64,000 nucleotides of DNA from Alphaproteobacteria bacterium (GCA_027485915.1 JAIXQA010000001.1:124001-188000); one strand, 5' to 3'. Numbered from the stretch's first letter, positions 46,352-55,427 are shown. Made by a program: numbers and translations. Notes: generated from the sequence alone by a model not told the origin.

Positions 46352-47107
46352 ATGGAACGTATGAGAGCAGATTTACTCCTAGTGGCACGTGGTCTTATCG
46401 CCACCCGCGCGAAGGCACGAGAGGCGATTGAGGGTGGTCTGGTCCGTTCCGGCGAACGCGTAATCGTCAAGCCTTCAGAGCTTCTGGAGCCAGATTGCCC
46501 ACTTACGGCCCAACTTGCCTATCATTGGGTGTCGCGCGCAGGGCTGAAGCTGATCGCGGCTTTGGACGCTTTTGGCATTATGGCAACGAACCGGTATGCG
46601 CTGGACATTGGGGCTTCAACCGGTGGCTTTACGCAAGTGCTGCTCAGTCGAGGCGCGACCCATGTCGTCGCCGTCGATGTGGGGCGCGAACAGCTGGACG
46701 CAAGCTTGCGCGGCAATCCCGCTATAACCTCGCTTGAAGGCACAGATGCCAGAGGCTTAACCTTAGACGACCTAGGCGAGCCTGTGCCCGACCTTGTTGT
46801 GATCGATGTGAGTTTCATTGGGCTAGAGAAAATTCTGCCCTCCATCTTGCCTTTGGTCGCCCCTAGTTCAGATTTGGTGGCGCTCGTAAAGCCGCAGTTT
46901 CAGGCAGGCCCCGCGCGCGTAGGCAAACGCGGGCTCGTCGATCCAGCCATTGCTGCGATTATTGCAGAGGAAGTCCGCCAAGCGTTAGACGGCCTATGTG
47001 GCTTCAAGGTTCTTGGCCTGATCGAAAGCCCGATTGCCGGTGGCGATGGCAACCGAGAATATCTTTTGCATGCGCGACGCGACGGCGTGGACGGGGAAGC
47101 GCACTAG
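46352..47107 (+). CDS. tlyA: TlyA family rRNA 2'-O-methyltransferase
   Basis: TlyA methylates 2'-hydroxyls of cytidines in 16S and/or 23S rRNA; it was once called a hemolysin. The 251-residue protein has an N-terminal S4 RNA-binding domain (RADLLLVARGLIATRAKARE; GLVRSGERVIVKPSELL) and an FtsJ-like domain with ALDIGASTGGFTQVLLSRGA, then VIDVSFIGLEKILPS and LVKPQFQAGP. ATG codons exist at 46352 and 46361; the first is given. Its 3' end overlaps the next, convergent gene by four bases. Confidence 0.92.
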   Translation: MERMRADLLLVARGLIATRAKAREAIEGGLVRSGERVIVKPSELLEPDCPLTAQLAYHWVSRAGLKLIAALDAFGIMATNRYALDIGASTGGFTQVLLSRGATHVVAVDVGREQLDASLRGNPAITSLEGTDARGLTLDDLGEPVPDLVVIDVSFIGLEKILPSILPLVAPSSDLVALVKPQFQAGPARVGKRGLVDPAIAAIIAEEVRQALDGLCGFKVLGLIESPIAGGDGNREYLLHARRDGVDGEAH

Positions 47108-47742
47108 CGCGTGCACACCATGCAAGGCGGTGGGAAGCTGCCAGGATGCATGCCGCCAGTCATTGGAACAGGTTGGCTACCGACATAGGAATCGCGTGGC
47201 ACTTGCGCGGGCCGGGGAATATCGGCTGGCGCTGCATACAGGGGCCCGCGTCGCTCACGCCCATAATAAGAATGAGGTGATGACTGATACCAGTCGCCAC
47301 CCACCACACGCTGGGCCGTTGGCGCTGTCACAGGCTCTGGCATAGGCCGATAGCCCGCATGTGGATGCAATTCTTGCTCGGCTTGGGGTTCAAAATTCGG
47401 CCTTGCAGCCGGTACTGTTTCGCAGGTGACATTTGCGCCGCCTATCTGGGACCCCACAAAGGCCCCAACAAGCGCACCGACCACGATGCCTTCGGGTTGC
47501 ACGGCCGCTGCTGCCAGAGCTTTACCGGCAATCCCGCCGCCAACAGCCCCAATCATACCACCGGCTGCCCGAGAGCCTGATTTGGCTTCTGCGCATGGGC
47601 CTGAAAAGCCTTCCGGCTGGCCCATCGCGCGTGGCATAGGACTGCGCTCTCCCACCCCGTGAGCGGATGCTGGTGTTGCGCCCAAAAGAGCGGTTGCACA
47701 CAGACTAGCGAGCAGAATTGAATGGACGGGTTGGCGCATCAT
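47104..47742 (-). CDS. Secreted glycine-zipper protein
   Basis: The 212-residue protein has a signal peptide (ILLASLCATALLGATPASA) and a glycine-zipper segment (AAGGMIGAVGGGIAGKALAA, then VGALVGAFVGSQIGGA), as in small outer-membrane or periplasmic proteins of the Gly-zipper 2TM group. The C-terminal half is Pro/Tyr/His-rich and ends with a cysteine pair (PPPCMVC). It is the first of three neighbouring secreted protein genes on the minus strand. The start may be 47739 instead of 47742. Confidence 0.75.
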   Translation of the reverse strand: MMRQPVHSILLASLCATALLGATPASAHGVGERSPMPRAMGQPEGFSGPCAEAKSGSRAAGGMIGAVGGGIAGKALAAAAVQPEGIVVGALVGAFVGSQIGGANVTCETVPAARPNFEPQAEQELHPHAGYRPMPEPVTAPTAQRVVGGDWYQSSPHSYYGRERRGPLYAAPADIPRPAQVPRDSYVGSQPVPMTGGMHPGSFPPPCMVCTR

Positions 47743-47777
47743 CGTCTCCCAGAAAGTCAGAAATCAGAGCTTGGCGA

Positions 47778-48557
47778 TCAATAGCCCGGTGGGCGCCAGC
47801 CTTGCGGACATTGGCAGACCCAAGTTTGCTGTGGGGGCGTGGTACGACCGTCTGGAGTGGTGATGGTTTGAACACTCCAGCCACAAATCATCCCACCATG
47901 TTGCATCTGCATGGCGGGTGCTGGCCACGAGGTCATGCCGCCTTGGCTCGACCAGGTGCTCATCGATGAAGACGAAGACCAAGTAGAATTGCTCCAAGCA
48001 CTACTCTCGCTCGCCAATGACATCGCGGAGCCATTTGAAGCGGCTTCATAGCTGGTAGCGCGGTCCTTGATCGGGTCAACATAGGGACGGCGGTCATGGG
48101 CCCAAGCCGAAGAATGGCCGGTGGAGCTTTGTACTCGCTTGGCCTTCGTCGCAGAACGCCGATGGTTGGACGGGGCAATTGCAGCACGTGTGCGCTTCTT
48201 GGTTGCACGCGCCTTTTGTTTGCCACGATCTGCATAGCCATCACGGTAACCATCCCGATAGCCGTGCCGGTAGGCATGCTGCGTGTGCTGTTGGTGCTGC
48301 GCTCGGTGCCCATTGTGCGTTTCTGGTTCACGCACAACTTCTTCCCGCACAAAGGTCTCGGTTACCGCTGGCGATACCGTAACCGTTTGTTGGAACTGAT
48401 GTTGGGATACGCCAGATGAGGCGGCGGACGAGGTCGATCCACTAGAACTTGATATGCCGCTTCCAGACAAGCCGGGACAGGCGACATAGACGCATTGAGC
48501 CAAGGCAGGGCTAGCCATAAAGCCCGAAAGCGCGACACCAAGTAAAACTTTTCGCAT
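47778..48557 (-). CDS. Secreted Ser/His-rich protein with Cys/Trp C-terminal module
   Basis: The 259-residue protein has a signal peptide ending near ASPALA, then a Ser-rich stretch, a His/Arg/Gln-rich part with the repeat YRHGYRDGYRDGYADR, and a C-terminal module CGWSVQTITTPDGRTTPPQQ then WVCQCPQGW. A related module (CGWGEAALRRPDGLYERQQ) ends the next gene upstream. The ATG at 48557 has AAAGGA upstream. Function unknown. A TTAACCAT motif lies at 48636-48643. Confidence 0.72.
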   Translation of the reverse strand: MRKVLLGVALSGFMASPALAQCVYVACPGLSGSGISSSSGSTSSAASSGVSQHQFQQTVTVSPAVTETFVREEVVREPETHNGHRAQHQQHTQHAYRHGYRDGYRDGYADRGKQKARATKKRTRAAIAPSNHRRSATKAKRVQSSTGHSSAWAHDRRPYVDPIKDRATSYEAASNGSAMSLASESSAWSNSTWSSSSSMSTWSSQGGMTSWPAPAMQMQHGGMICGWSVQTITTPDGRTTPPQQTWVCQCPQGWRPPGY

Positions 48558-48725
48558 ATTCAAGTCCTTTTCTGGGACGTTCGAATCAATTCTCGACGAA
48601 ATTCTTTCGTCACTTCACAACACTATGCCAAACTATTAACCATAAGGCGCTGATCTTCACCAAAATAGGGAAAAGAAAACACAGACATAGCTGCGGGCGT
48701 TCCCTACCGGGTTCACAAACCCAAG

Positions 48726-48751
48726 CCGCCTCCCCTGGGTGGGGGAGGCGG
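48726..48751 (-). terminator. GC-rich hairpin after the glycine-zipper gene, possible terminator
   Basis: CCGCCTCCCC (48726-48735) pairs with GGGGAGGCGG (48742-48751). On the minus strand it lies just after the stop of the 48772 gene, but the T-tract is poor, so termination may be weak or of another kind. Confidence 0.5.
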
Positions 48752-48771
48752 TCCAAACTTAGTGCATGGAT

Positions 48772-49359
48772 TCAGTTGACTGCTTGCCACTCGCCACGAT
48801 TGTCGCGGCACATCCAAACTTGTTGACGCTCATAAAGGCCGTCCGGACGTCGCAGAGCAGCTTCACCCCAACCACATTCCTGGCGGCTAGCTACAGGCGG
48901 GGTATAGCTAGCTTGATAAGCCCGATCATGGTCGCGATGGTGTCCACGGCGGCTAGGACGATAGTCGCTGTAGCGGTCGTCGCGGGAATAACCATAGTCT
49001 TGCTTGCGGTACTCTTCTTGGCGCGCTGGGCGCTGGTTGGGCTCATAGCCACGATAGACAGGGTCATCGCAGGCAACGCGGCCCTTGGCGATTTGCGAAC
49101 CAGCCACTGCACCGACAACAGCACCGAGGACAGTGCCCTCTTTGCGGGCATTACGCCCAGCTAGTTGCTTACCCAACACCGCGCCAGCAACCGCACCAAT
49201 AGCCCCACCGGCCAAACGATTATTGTTCAAGCTTTGCTGGCAGTCCTGTGGAACCGAGCCATAACTTGGATAGGCGTTGTCATAGGTTTGGGCAGAGGCC
49301 ATTGCGGGGGCTGAAAGGGCCAGCGCTGCAGCCAAGCTTGAGAAAATCAATGTACGCAT
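48772..49359 (-). CDS. Secreted glycine-zipper 2TM-domain protein
   Basis: The 195-residue protein has a signal peptide (LAAALALSAPAMASA), a glycine-zipper segment with AGGAIGAVAGAVLGKQLA and EGTVLGAVVGAVAGSQIA, and an Arg/Tyr/Asp-rich middle. The C-terminal module CGWGEAALRRPDGLYERQQ then VWMCRDNRGEW resembles that of the neighbouring gene. The ATG at 49359 with AAGGAG seven bases upstream is preferred to the GTG at 49362. It is divergent from the RNA methyltransferase gene. Confidence 0.8.
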   Translation of the reverse strand: MRTLIFSSLAAALALSAPAMASAQTYDNAYPSYGSVPQDCQQSLNNNRLAGGAIGAVAGAVLGKQLAGRNARKEGTVLGAVVGAVAGSQIAKGRVACDDPVYRGYEPNQRPARQEEYRKQDYGYSRDDRYSDYRPSRRGHHRDHDRAYQASYTPPVASRQECGWGEAALRRPDGLYERQQVWMCRDNRGEWQAVN

Positions 49360-49464
49360 CACGATGCTCCTTTACAGAGAAGACCCATGAGTTAGAGGGG
49401 GCAGGTGCAGGCCTTCTGTGAAAGCTAACTTGCAACATCCTCCCTGAACGGCGCATGAGCAGAT

Positions 49465-50718
49465 ATGAACAATAGCATTCAGGAAACTCTCACGCTCAAC
49501 ATTGAGCATATTGGCGCACGCGGTGATGGTGTTTCGCGCGACCAAGACCGTGCGGTCCATGTGCCTTTCACTTTGCCAGGCGAACAAGTTGAAGCCCACC
49601 AGCGCGGTGATCGCGCGACGCTGATCAACGTCTTGAAGCCCTCACAAGAGCGGGTTGAACCGGTTTGCGGCCACTTTGGTGTTTGTGGCGGCTGTGCCCT
49701 GCAGCATTGGGCGGAAGGCCCTTATTTAGCTTGGAAGGCAGGCTTGGTTGAGCGGGCGCTGCAACGCGTCGGGATCGAAATTGCCTTGCCGCCGACCCAG
49801 CCTGCTTGGGGCCAAGGGCGCAGACGCGCGACTTTTCATGGCAAGCATGCGGGTCCCCGCTTTTTGTTCGGCTTTACCCAAGCCAAAACCCATCAGATTG
49901 AACCAATCAGCGCCTGTCCTGTTCTAACCCCTAGCCTCAATGCTGCTATTGCCCGCTTAGCGATCCTTGCAGAGGCGCTCGCGCCCAAACAGGAAACAAT
50001 TGATCTCCTTGTTACGGAGACACCGGTGGGCCTTGATGTCGACGTTCGTCATGCGGGCAGGATTGATAAGTTTGAGCGTAAAGGGCTCGAACGTTTGGCA
50101 GCGCTTGCTGAAGCGGCAGACATTGGACGACTGACACTCCATGGTCAGACGGCGTTAACCCGTGTCACCCCGCGCGTAAAAATGGGCCAAGCGATTGTCG
50201 AATTGCCAGCTGGTGCGTTTTTGCAGGCCACGCGTGCCGGCGAGGAGGCTTTGGCTGCGCGCGTGCTGAAGTGGACCGAAGGCCGCAAGCATGTTGCCGA
50301 CCTATTTGCCGGGATCGGTACCTTTGGGTTGCGGCTGAAGGAAAAGGCCCAGGTGCGTGCCATTGAATCCGACGTCCAAGCTGTGGCCGCGATGAAAAAA
50401 GCGTCAGACGGTCTGGCAGGGGGAAAAACATTGATTGCGGAGGCCCGCGACCTGTTTCGGGCACCCCTAGCGCCTTTGGAGATGAAAGGCTTAGACGCCA
50501 TCGTCTTTGACCCACCACGGGCGGGGGCGGAAGCACAAAGTGCCCAGATTGCGCGCTCCAAGATTGATCTGGTGGTCGCCATCTCGTGCGATCCAGCCAG
50601 CTTTGCCCGCGATGCCCGCATTTTGGTCGACGGAGGTTATCGCCTCGCTGAGATCGAGACCTTTGACCAATTCCGCTTCACGCCGCATGTCGAAATTGCA
50701 GCGAAGTTTGTACGGTAG
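49465..50718 (+). CDS. RNA m5U methyltransferase (RlmD/RumA type)
   Basis: The 417-residue protein is of the TrmA/RumA family that methylates uridine C5 in rRNA or tRNA. It begins with a TRAM domain (LNIEHIGARGDGVSRDQDRA) and holds a [4Fe-4S] cluster by Cys68, Cys74, Cys77 and Cys151, spacing like that of RumA. The C-terminal catalytic domain has DLFAGIGTFGLRL, FDPPRAGAEAQ and the nucleophile Cys in ISCDPASFARD. The exact target is unknown. It is followed by the YcgN gene after six bases. Confidence 0.92.
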   Translation: MNNSIQETLTLNIEHIGARGDGVSRDQDRAVHVPFTLPGEQVEAHQRGDRATLINVLKPSQERVEPVCGHFGVCGGCALQHWAEGPYLAWKAGLVERALQRVGIEIALPPTQPAWGQGRRRATFHGKHAGPRFLFGFTQAKTHQIEPISACPVLTPSLNAAIARLAILAEALAPKQETIDLLVTETPVGLDVDVRHAGRIDKFERKGLERLAALAEAADIGRLTLHGQTALTRVTPRVKMGQAIVELPAGAFLQATRAGEEALAARVLKWTEGRKHVADLFAGIGTFGLRLKEKAQVRAIESDVQAVAAMKKASDGLAGGKTLIAEARDLFRAPLAPLEMKGLDAIVFDPPRAGAEAQSAQIARSKIDLVVAISCDPASFARDARILVDGGYRLAEIETFDQFRFTPHVEIAAKFVR

Positions 50719-50723
50719 ATCAT

Positions 50724-51170
50724 ATGCCCTTTTGGACCGATACCAAACTTGCCGATATGACCGAGGCCCAATGGGAAAGCCTGTGTGATGGCTGTGGCAA
50801 ATGCTGCTTGATCCGACTAGAAGACGAGGACACAGGCGATATCCATACAACCGACGTGCATTGCAAATTGTTTGACTCGGGCTCTTGCCGCTGCAGCAAT
50901 TATGCTGAGCGCAAGACTCATGTACCCGATTGTGTAAAATTAACACCGCAGACCTTGGCCGAGCTGACATGGCTGCCCATGACCTGCTCTTATCGGTTGG
51001 TGCAAGAGGGCAAGCCCCTGTTTAATTGGCATCCCCTAGTCAGTGGGGATCCCGAAAGCGTGCATAAGGCGGGTATGAGCGTTCAGAACCAGACAGTTCC
51101 AGAAGGTCAAGTCAAAGTTCGCCACTTGGTTCGGCGCATCAAAATTTGGCCCGGGGAGGAAAGCGCCTGA
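50724..51170 (+). CDS. YcgN family cysteine-cluster protein
   Basis: The 148-residue protein matches UPF0260/YcgN: MPFWTDTKLADMTEAQWESL, CDGCGKCCLIRLEDEDTG and CSNYAERKTHVPDCVKL, whose cysteines probably bind a metal or Fe-S cluster. Function is unknown. It directly follows the RNA methyltransferase gene (5-base gap) and is probably co-transcribed. Confidence 0.92.
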   Translation: MPFWTDTKLADMTEAQWESLCDGCGKCCLIRLEDEDTGDIHTTDVHCKLFDSGSCRCSNYAERKTHVPDCVKLTPQTLAELTWLPMTCSYRLVQEGKPLFNWHPLVSGDPESVHKAGMSVQNQTVPEGQVKVRHLVRRIKIWPGEESA

Positions 51171-51178
51171 CACCTTAG

Positions 51179-52114
51179 CTAGAGATCACGCGCCGAGAAC
51201 GTATCGCAAGCGCGCGTATCGCGGCTCTCAAGTCCCTTGTTAAACCAAGCCATACGTTGTGCACTGGTGCCATGCGTGAAGCTATCGGGCACCGCAAAGC
51301 CTTGTGCGCGCTTTTGTAAGCGATCATCGCCAACCGCGCTGGCTGCCCCTAAACCTTCTTCAATATCACCGGGCTCAAGGGCTTGGGTTATATTGGACTG
51401 GCCAGCCCATAGACCGGCATAACAATCAGCCTGAAGCTCGATTCGAACAGCGAGCGAGTCTGCCCCTTTGTTTCGCCCCTCCTGGCGCATCGCACGGTTG
51501 GCTTTCGGTAAGGCGCCGGTGACGTCTTGGACGTGGTGGGCGACTTCATGGGCGATCACATACGCTTGAGCGAAGTCGCCCTTTGCGCCGAGTCCACGGT
51601 CCATTTCTTCAAAGAAGCTCATATCCAGATAGATTTTCTTGTCCCCCGGGCAGTAAAATGGCCCTGTCGAGGCACTGGCTGTGCCGCAGGGGGAGCTCGT
51701 TTGGCCGTTAAACAAGACTAAGGTTGCGGGGGGGTAGGTTGCCCCATTCTTCGCAAAATCTGCTGTCCAGAAGTCTTCTGTCGATCCTAACACAGCCGCT
51801 ACACGGTCAGCCGTTTCTGCCTCGCTGCGGCTAGAGTTAGCCCGTTGATCCAAGCCGTTGGGTTGAGTTGTTTCTGTCTCAAAGCCTTCAGACGGGCCGG
51901 CAAGACCCGAGCCAGCTCTCAGGATCGACATAAGTGTGCCAAGGGAATCGCCGCCGCCAAAGAAGACAAGTAATAAAACGATCACGATCATGGCGATGCC
52001 ACCGCGACCACGAAGGGGCAGGCGAGGGCCACCGCCACCGCTGAGTCCGCCGCCGCCGCCTCCGCCACGACGATCTTCAATATTGCTCGATCGGCGAATG
52101 TCATCCAAACGCAT
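51179..52114 (-). CDS. Neutral zinc metallopeptidase (YpfJ/KPN_02809 family)
   Basis: The 311-residue protein has a Gly- and Arg-rich N-terminus, one membrane helix (IAMIVIVLLLVFFGGG), and a periplasmic peptidase domain with the zinc motif HEVAHHVQ. YLDMSFFEEMDRGLGAKGDF, LQADCYAGLWAG and FNKGLESRDTRACDTF are family features. It is divergent from the glycosyltransferase pair. Physiological substrate unknown. Confidence 0.92.
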   Translation of the reverse strand: MRLDDIRRSSNIEDRRGGGGGGGLSGGGGPRLPLRGRGGIAMIVIVLLLVFFGGGDSLGTLMSILRAGSGLAGPSEGFETETTQPNGLDQRANSSRSEAETADRVAAVLGSTEDFWTADFAKNGATYPPATLVLFNGQTSSPCGTASASTGPFYCPGDKKIYLDMSFFEEMDRGLGAKGDFAQAYVIAHEVAHHVQDVTGALPKANRAMRQEGRNKGADSLAVRIELQADCYAGLWAGQSNITQALEPGDIEEGLGAASAVGDDRLQKRAQGFAVPDSFTHGTSAQRMAWFNKGLESRDTRACDTFSARDL

Positions 52115-52207
52115 GGCGTGCCCCTTCTACTCACTTGGCTGAACTCTGCCATCGGCTTACACTTAACCCCCTTGCCACTGGCTCACGCAAGCCCTTCTAG
52201 TGCGACT

Positions 52208-52903
52208 ATGACTTCTGCACCGCTTTCTATCGTCATCCCAACTTTGAACGCGATGCCTAGACTGGCTGATTGTCTTGCCACATTGGTGGCGGGGCTTGGT
52301 GCTGGCCTTGTCCGCGATGTGGTGGTGGTGGATGGAGGTTCCAGCGACCAAAGCCCTGAATTGGCTTTAGATATGGGTTGTCATGTCATTCAAATGGGCT
52401 CCCAAGGTCGGGGGCGTGGGCAGCAATTGGCTGCAGGTGCGAAAGCGGCGAAGGGTGAGTGGCTTTTGTTTTTGCATGGCGATTCAGTGCCCCTCGAAGG
52501 TTGGATCGCAGCCTGTGAGGCGCATATGGCGAAGACGCCGCAATTGGCTGCCTACTTTCAGTTAGGCTTTGACGATCAGGCAAGAGCTGCAAAGCGGATC
52601 GCCTTTTGGGCAAATTGGCGCGCACGCCTGTTGGGTTTACCCTATGGCGACCAAGGCCTTCTGATTTCGCGCAGTCTTTATGAGTCACTTGGAGGCTTTA
52701 GCCCGATTGCCTTGATGGAAGATGTCGATCTCGTTCGCAAGATCGGAAAGGCGCGTCTTCGCGGCTTGTCCGCAAAAGTTGAAACCAGCGCCGAGCGTTA
52801 TCGTCGCGGTGGTTGGTGGTTTGTTCCTTTACGCAATCTGTTACTGCTTGCTGCCTTTTTGTGTGGCGTTTCACCCGATCGTATCAAAGGCTTTTATCGG
52901 TGA
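52208..52903 (+). CDS. Glycosyltransferase family 2, TIGR04283-like
   Basis: The 231-residue protein has a GT-A fold: LSIVIPTLNAMPRLADCLAT, VVVVDGGSSDQSPELA (DxD region), FLHGDSVPLEGW and GDQGLLISRSLYESLGGFSP, with EDVDLVRK and a C-terminal hydrophobic segment. TIGR04283 enzymes are annotated for arsenosugar or related glycolipid synthesis; no arsenic methyltransferase is in the window. The start at 52208 begins the conserved part. The stop overlaps the next start (GTGA). Confidence 0.85.
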   Translation: MTSAPLSIVIPTLNAMPRLADCLATLVAGLGAGLVRDVVVVDGGSSDQSPELALDMGCHVIQMGSQGRGRGQQLAAGAKAAKGEWLLFLHGDSVPLEGWIAACEAHMAKTPQLAAYFQLGFDDQARAAKRIAFWANWRARLLGLPYGDQGLLISRSLYESLGGFSPIALMEDVDLVRKIGKARLRGLSAKVETSAERYRRGGWWFVPLRNLLLLAAFLCGVSPDRIKGFYR

Positions 52904-53493
52904 GACCCCATCTTCTGATTTTTGCCAAATCTCCACGTATGGGACTTGCCAAGACGCGTTTAGCGCGTGGCGTAGGAATGGTTGCAGCTTGGCGAACCAA
53001 GCGACGTTTGGACAGCCTCACCTGTCGCATTGCTCGCTCACCTGCATGGGAAACCCATTTGGCAGTTGCACCGCAAAGAGACCTGAGCGCCCGGTTTCCT
53101 GGTATCTGGCCGTCTGATCTGAGCCGGATAGGCCAGGGACACGGCGATTTAGGACAACGCATGGCGCGGGCTCTCATTGCGTTTGGGAGTGCGCCTGTTT
53201 GCATCATCGGCTCTGATTTGCCAGATCTGAAAAGGGCCGATCTGGCGATAGCCTTTCGCGCCTTAAAGCACGCAGACGTTGTTCTGGGGCCGGCTACAGA
53301 CGGCGGCTACTGGCTAATCGGTATGGCCCCGCGCGTGGCACGACGTGCCCGACTTGCCCCCGTTCGTTGGTCGAGCCCACATACATTAGCGGATACATTG
53401 GCGTGCTTGCCCACCACTTGGCGAGTCGCGTTCCTGCGTGAACTGGAGGATGTCGACGATGCGGCGAGCCTCAAGCGATCAACGCAAAGATAA
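52900..53493 (+). CDS. TIGR04282-like nucleotidyl/glycosyltransferase
   Basis: The 197-residue protein has the LLIFAKSPRMGLAKTRLARG start and IIGSDLPDLKRADLAIAFRA, VLGPATDGGYWLIGM, typical of the TIGR04282 family, which pairs with TIGR04283. It begins with GTG in a GTGA overlap with the upstream gene, so translation is coupled. Its end overlaps the convergent transglycosylase by 15 bases. The sugar and acceptor are unknown. Confidence 0.82.
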   Translation: MRPHLLIFAKSPRMGLAKTRLARGVGMVAAWRTKRRLDSLTCRIARSPAWETHLAVAPQRDLSARFPGIWPSDLSRIGQGHGDLGQRMARALIAFGSAPVCIIGSDLPDLKRADLAIAFRALKHADVVLGPATDGGYWLIGMAPRVARRARLAPVRWSSPHTLADTLACLPTTWRVAFLRELEDVDDAASLKRSTQR

Positions 53494-55323
53494 GGCACCC
53501 GAATTGGCGAAACCAGTCGATCCGGTTGCCGCAGTCACACTTGTTGACGTTGCGGTATTGAACCGTGTCGTTGTACTTGCCAAGCGCGGACTATCTTGCG
53601 GCTCATAGGTTGGCACAAGACCACGAGCCAGCTTCTCAAGGCTCGGTGCGCGCTGGCCAAAGCGGCGGTGATAGATCCACATATTGCTCATCACGCGCTC
53701 GGCATAAACACGTGCTTGCCCATTAGGGGCTGCCTCCATGAACATCAATGTGTCCTCGGCACCCTTCACGCTCGCACTCCAGCGCGTCACATTTCCTGGC
53801 CCTGCATTATAGGCCATGAAAGTCCGCGTCAGACAATTGGAGACGACGCCCATCGCCATCATTTTCTCCAAATAGGCCTCACCCAAAGTGACGTTCAATG
53901 TGGTGTCATTTAGAAGACGTGGATTGCTAGCAAGGTCGCGCCGCCCCGTCATCCAAGCCGCTGTTCGGGGCATCACCTGCATCAAGCCGCGCGCGCCAGC
54001 ATAGGATTTTGCATTGCTGTCAAACTTTGACTCTTGCCGCATCACTGCCAGAACGACGGCTCGGTCCAGCACGAATTCGCCGCCGACAGGGCGAAATTGG
54101 TCTGGAATCGGATAAAGGGCTGCTAAAGCCGCGGCAGAAGAAGACTGGGCAATCCTTTCGGCAACTGGGGCTAGGTCAAGGCTGCGAGCGACGGCAAGGT
54201 AGCCGAGGTCGTCTTCGGCCCGACCACGGCTCCAGCTTGTGAACAATTCGGCCTCGGCATCGGATTGACGGCCAATCTCTTTCAAGGCCATCGCCCGGCG
54301 AACGCCCGGATCTGTCCGCATCAAACGTGCTGCGCGATCCTTTTCATCTTGTGCCTGAGGAATGCGCAAGGTTTCCCAACGCCCAAGCCGCGCCAGCGCC
54401 AATTGACCGTAAAAGGTTAAAGGGTTTGAGGCAGCCTGCTCCAGAAACGTCTGAGTTTTGGCTTTGTCACCGAGCCTTTCTGAAGCGCGTGCCGCCCAGA
54501 ATGCCCCAGCAGAGCGCGCCCAATCATCACTCGCATTCCAATTCGCAGCGGCGGTGAACAAGGTTTGAGCCGTTGCAAAGTCACCGAGGCGGTAAGCGGC
54601 AAGACCGCCAATCCAGCCGGCTTGACCAGATTGTGGCCCACTAACTGCTTCGCGTGCCATCGCCAGTGCGGTTTCATCGTCGCCCGCATAAAAGCGCGCT
54701 GCCAACGCATCAATCTGCGCACGATCTGCTCTTGTTGCCCCTTGCCCGATGGGTACTGGAATAAAGCTTGGTTCGCGCACAGCTCCCATAGAGCGGCGCG
54801 CTGGTACGGGATCCGGCCGCTTTAGTCGGAACGGTGTTGGCACAACACCCATGATGCGGGCAGCTTGAATTGCATCTTCCTGAGCGTCTTGTGCGCGTTC
54901 ATAAACCGCGCTTGCCCCCGCCACATCACCCCAACGTTCAAGCCAAGCGGCCATAGCTGGCAGATCTGGCGGAGCAGCCGTCGCAATAAGGCGTACCCGC
55001 TCTACATGGGGTTTCAAGGTGCCGTCAGAAATGCCTGGCAAAAGCTCTTCGAGGACATCCTTTTGGTTCATGGCCGCCGCAGCGAAGGCCTTGCGATAAC
55101 TGGCCTCATCACTGCTGTTCAGGATGTCGGATCCTGCAACCGTGCCGCGTAAAGCCGGGACAGCCGCTGCGGTTTGAGCGAATGTAGTTGAAGGGACGCC
55201 TGAAAGTGCAACGTAGCCAATCGCTAAGATCGACCACACCAAGGGACGCTGTCGCACATCAATCTGTGTCCTATAACCTAGCGTCAAATCAATAGGCCCT
55301 TTGCCGAAGTGCTTGATAAACAT
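53479..55323 (-). CDS. Soluble lytic murein transglycosylase
   Basis: This 614-residue periplasmic enzyme cleaves peptidoglycan glycan strands to 1,6-anhydro-muropeptides. A signal-like hydrophobic segment (LVWSILAIGYVALSGVPSTT) is followed by a long helical superhelix and the SLT domain: VLAVMRQESKFDSNAKSYAG with catalytic Glu, ARGLMQVMPRTAAWM, LGEAYLEKMM and AYNAGPGNVTRW. A Ser/Thr-rich tail ends the protein. Slt-type architecture. Confidence 0.92.
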   Translation of the reverse strand: MFIKHFGKGPIDLTLGYRTQIDVRQRPLVWSILAIGYVALSGVPSTTFAQTAAAVPALRGTVAGSDILNSSDEASYRKAFAAAAMNQKDVLEELLPGISDGTLKPHVERVRLIATAAPPDLPAMAAWLERWGDVAGASAVYERAQDAQEDAIQAARIMGVVPTPFRLKRPDPVPARRSMGAVREPSFIPVPIGQGATRADRAQIDALAARFYAGDDETALAMAREAVSGPQSGQAGWIGGLAAYRLGDFATAQTLFTAAANWNASDDWARSAGAFWAARASERLGDKAKTQTFLEQAASNPLTFYGQLALARLGRWETLRIPQAQDEKDRAARLMRTDPGVRRAMALKEIGRQSDAEAELFTSWSRGRAEDDLGYLAVARSLDLAPVAERIAQSSSAAALAALYPIPDQFRPVGGEFVLDRAVVLAVMRQESKFDSNAKSYAGARGLMQVMPRTAAWMTGRRDLASNPRLLNDTTLNVTLGEAYLEKMMAMGVVSNCLTRTFMAYNAGPGNVTRWSASVKGAEDTLMFMEAAPNGQARVYAERVMSNMWIYHRRFGQRAPSLEKLARGLVPTYEPQDSPRLASTTTRFNTATSTSVTAATGSTGFANSGALSLR

Positions 55324-55367
55324 TAGAACTCTGGAAGTTCATCAATTCACTTGCTTGCTTGTTTTGA

Positions 55368-55410
55368 CCTTTTACGTCAAAAGTCCGTGACGCCCTCGAC
55401 CCGTAAAAGG
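55368..55410. promoter_or_regulatory. Inverted repeat upstream of the transglycosylase
   Basis: CCTTTTACG (55368-55376) and CGTAAAAGG (55402-55410) are exact inverted copies, 25 bases apart, 45-87 bases upstream of the transglycosylase start. It could be an operator or a hairpin after the UDG-like gene. Nothing else is visible in this short gap. Confidence 0.35.
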
Positions 55411-55427
55411 AGGTCGGACGGGCAGGT

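Noticed and set aside
48636-48643. TTAACCAT as a full CtrA site
   Set aside because: Only a single eight-base match; it is mentioned as a hint but not listed as a feature.
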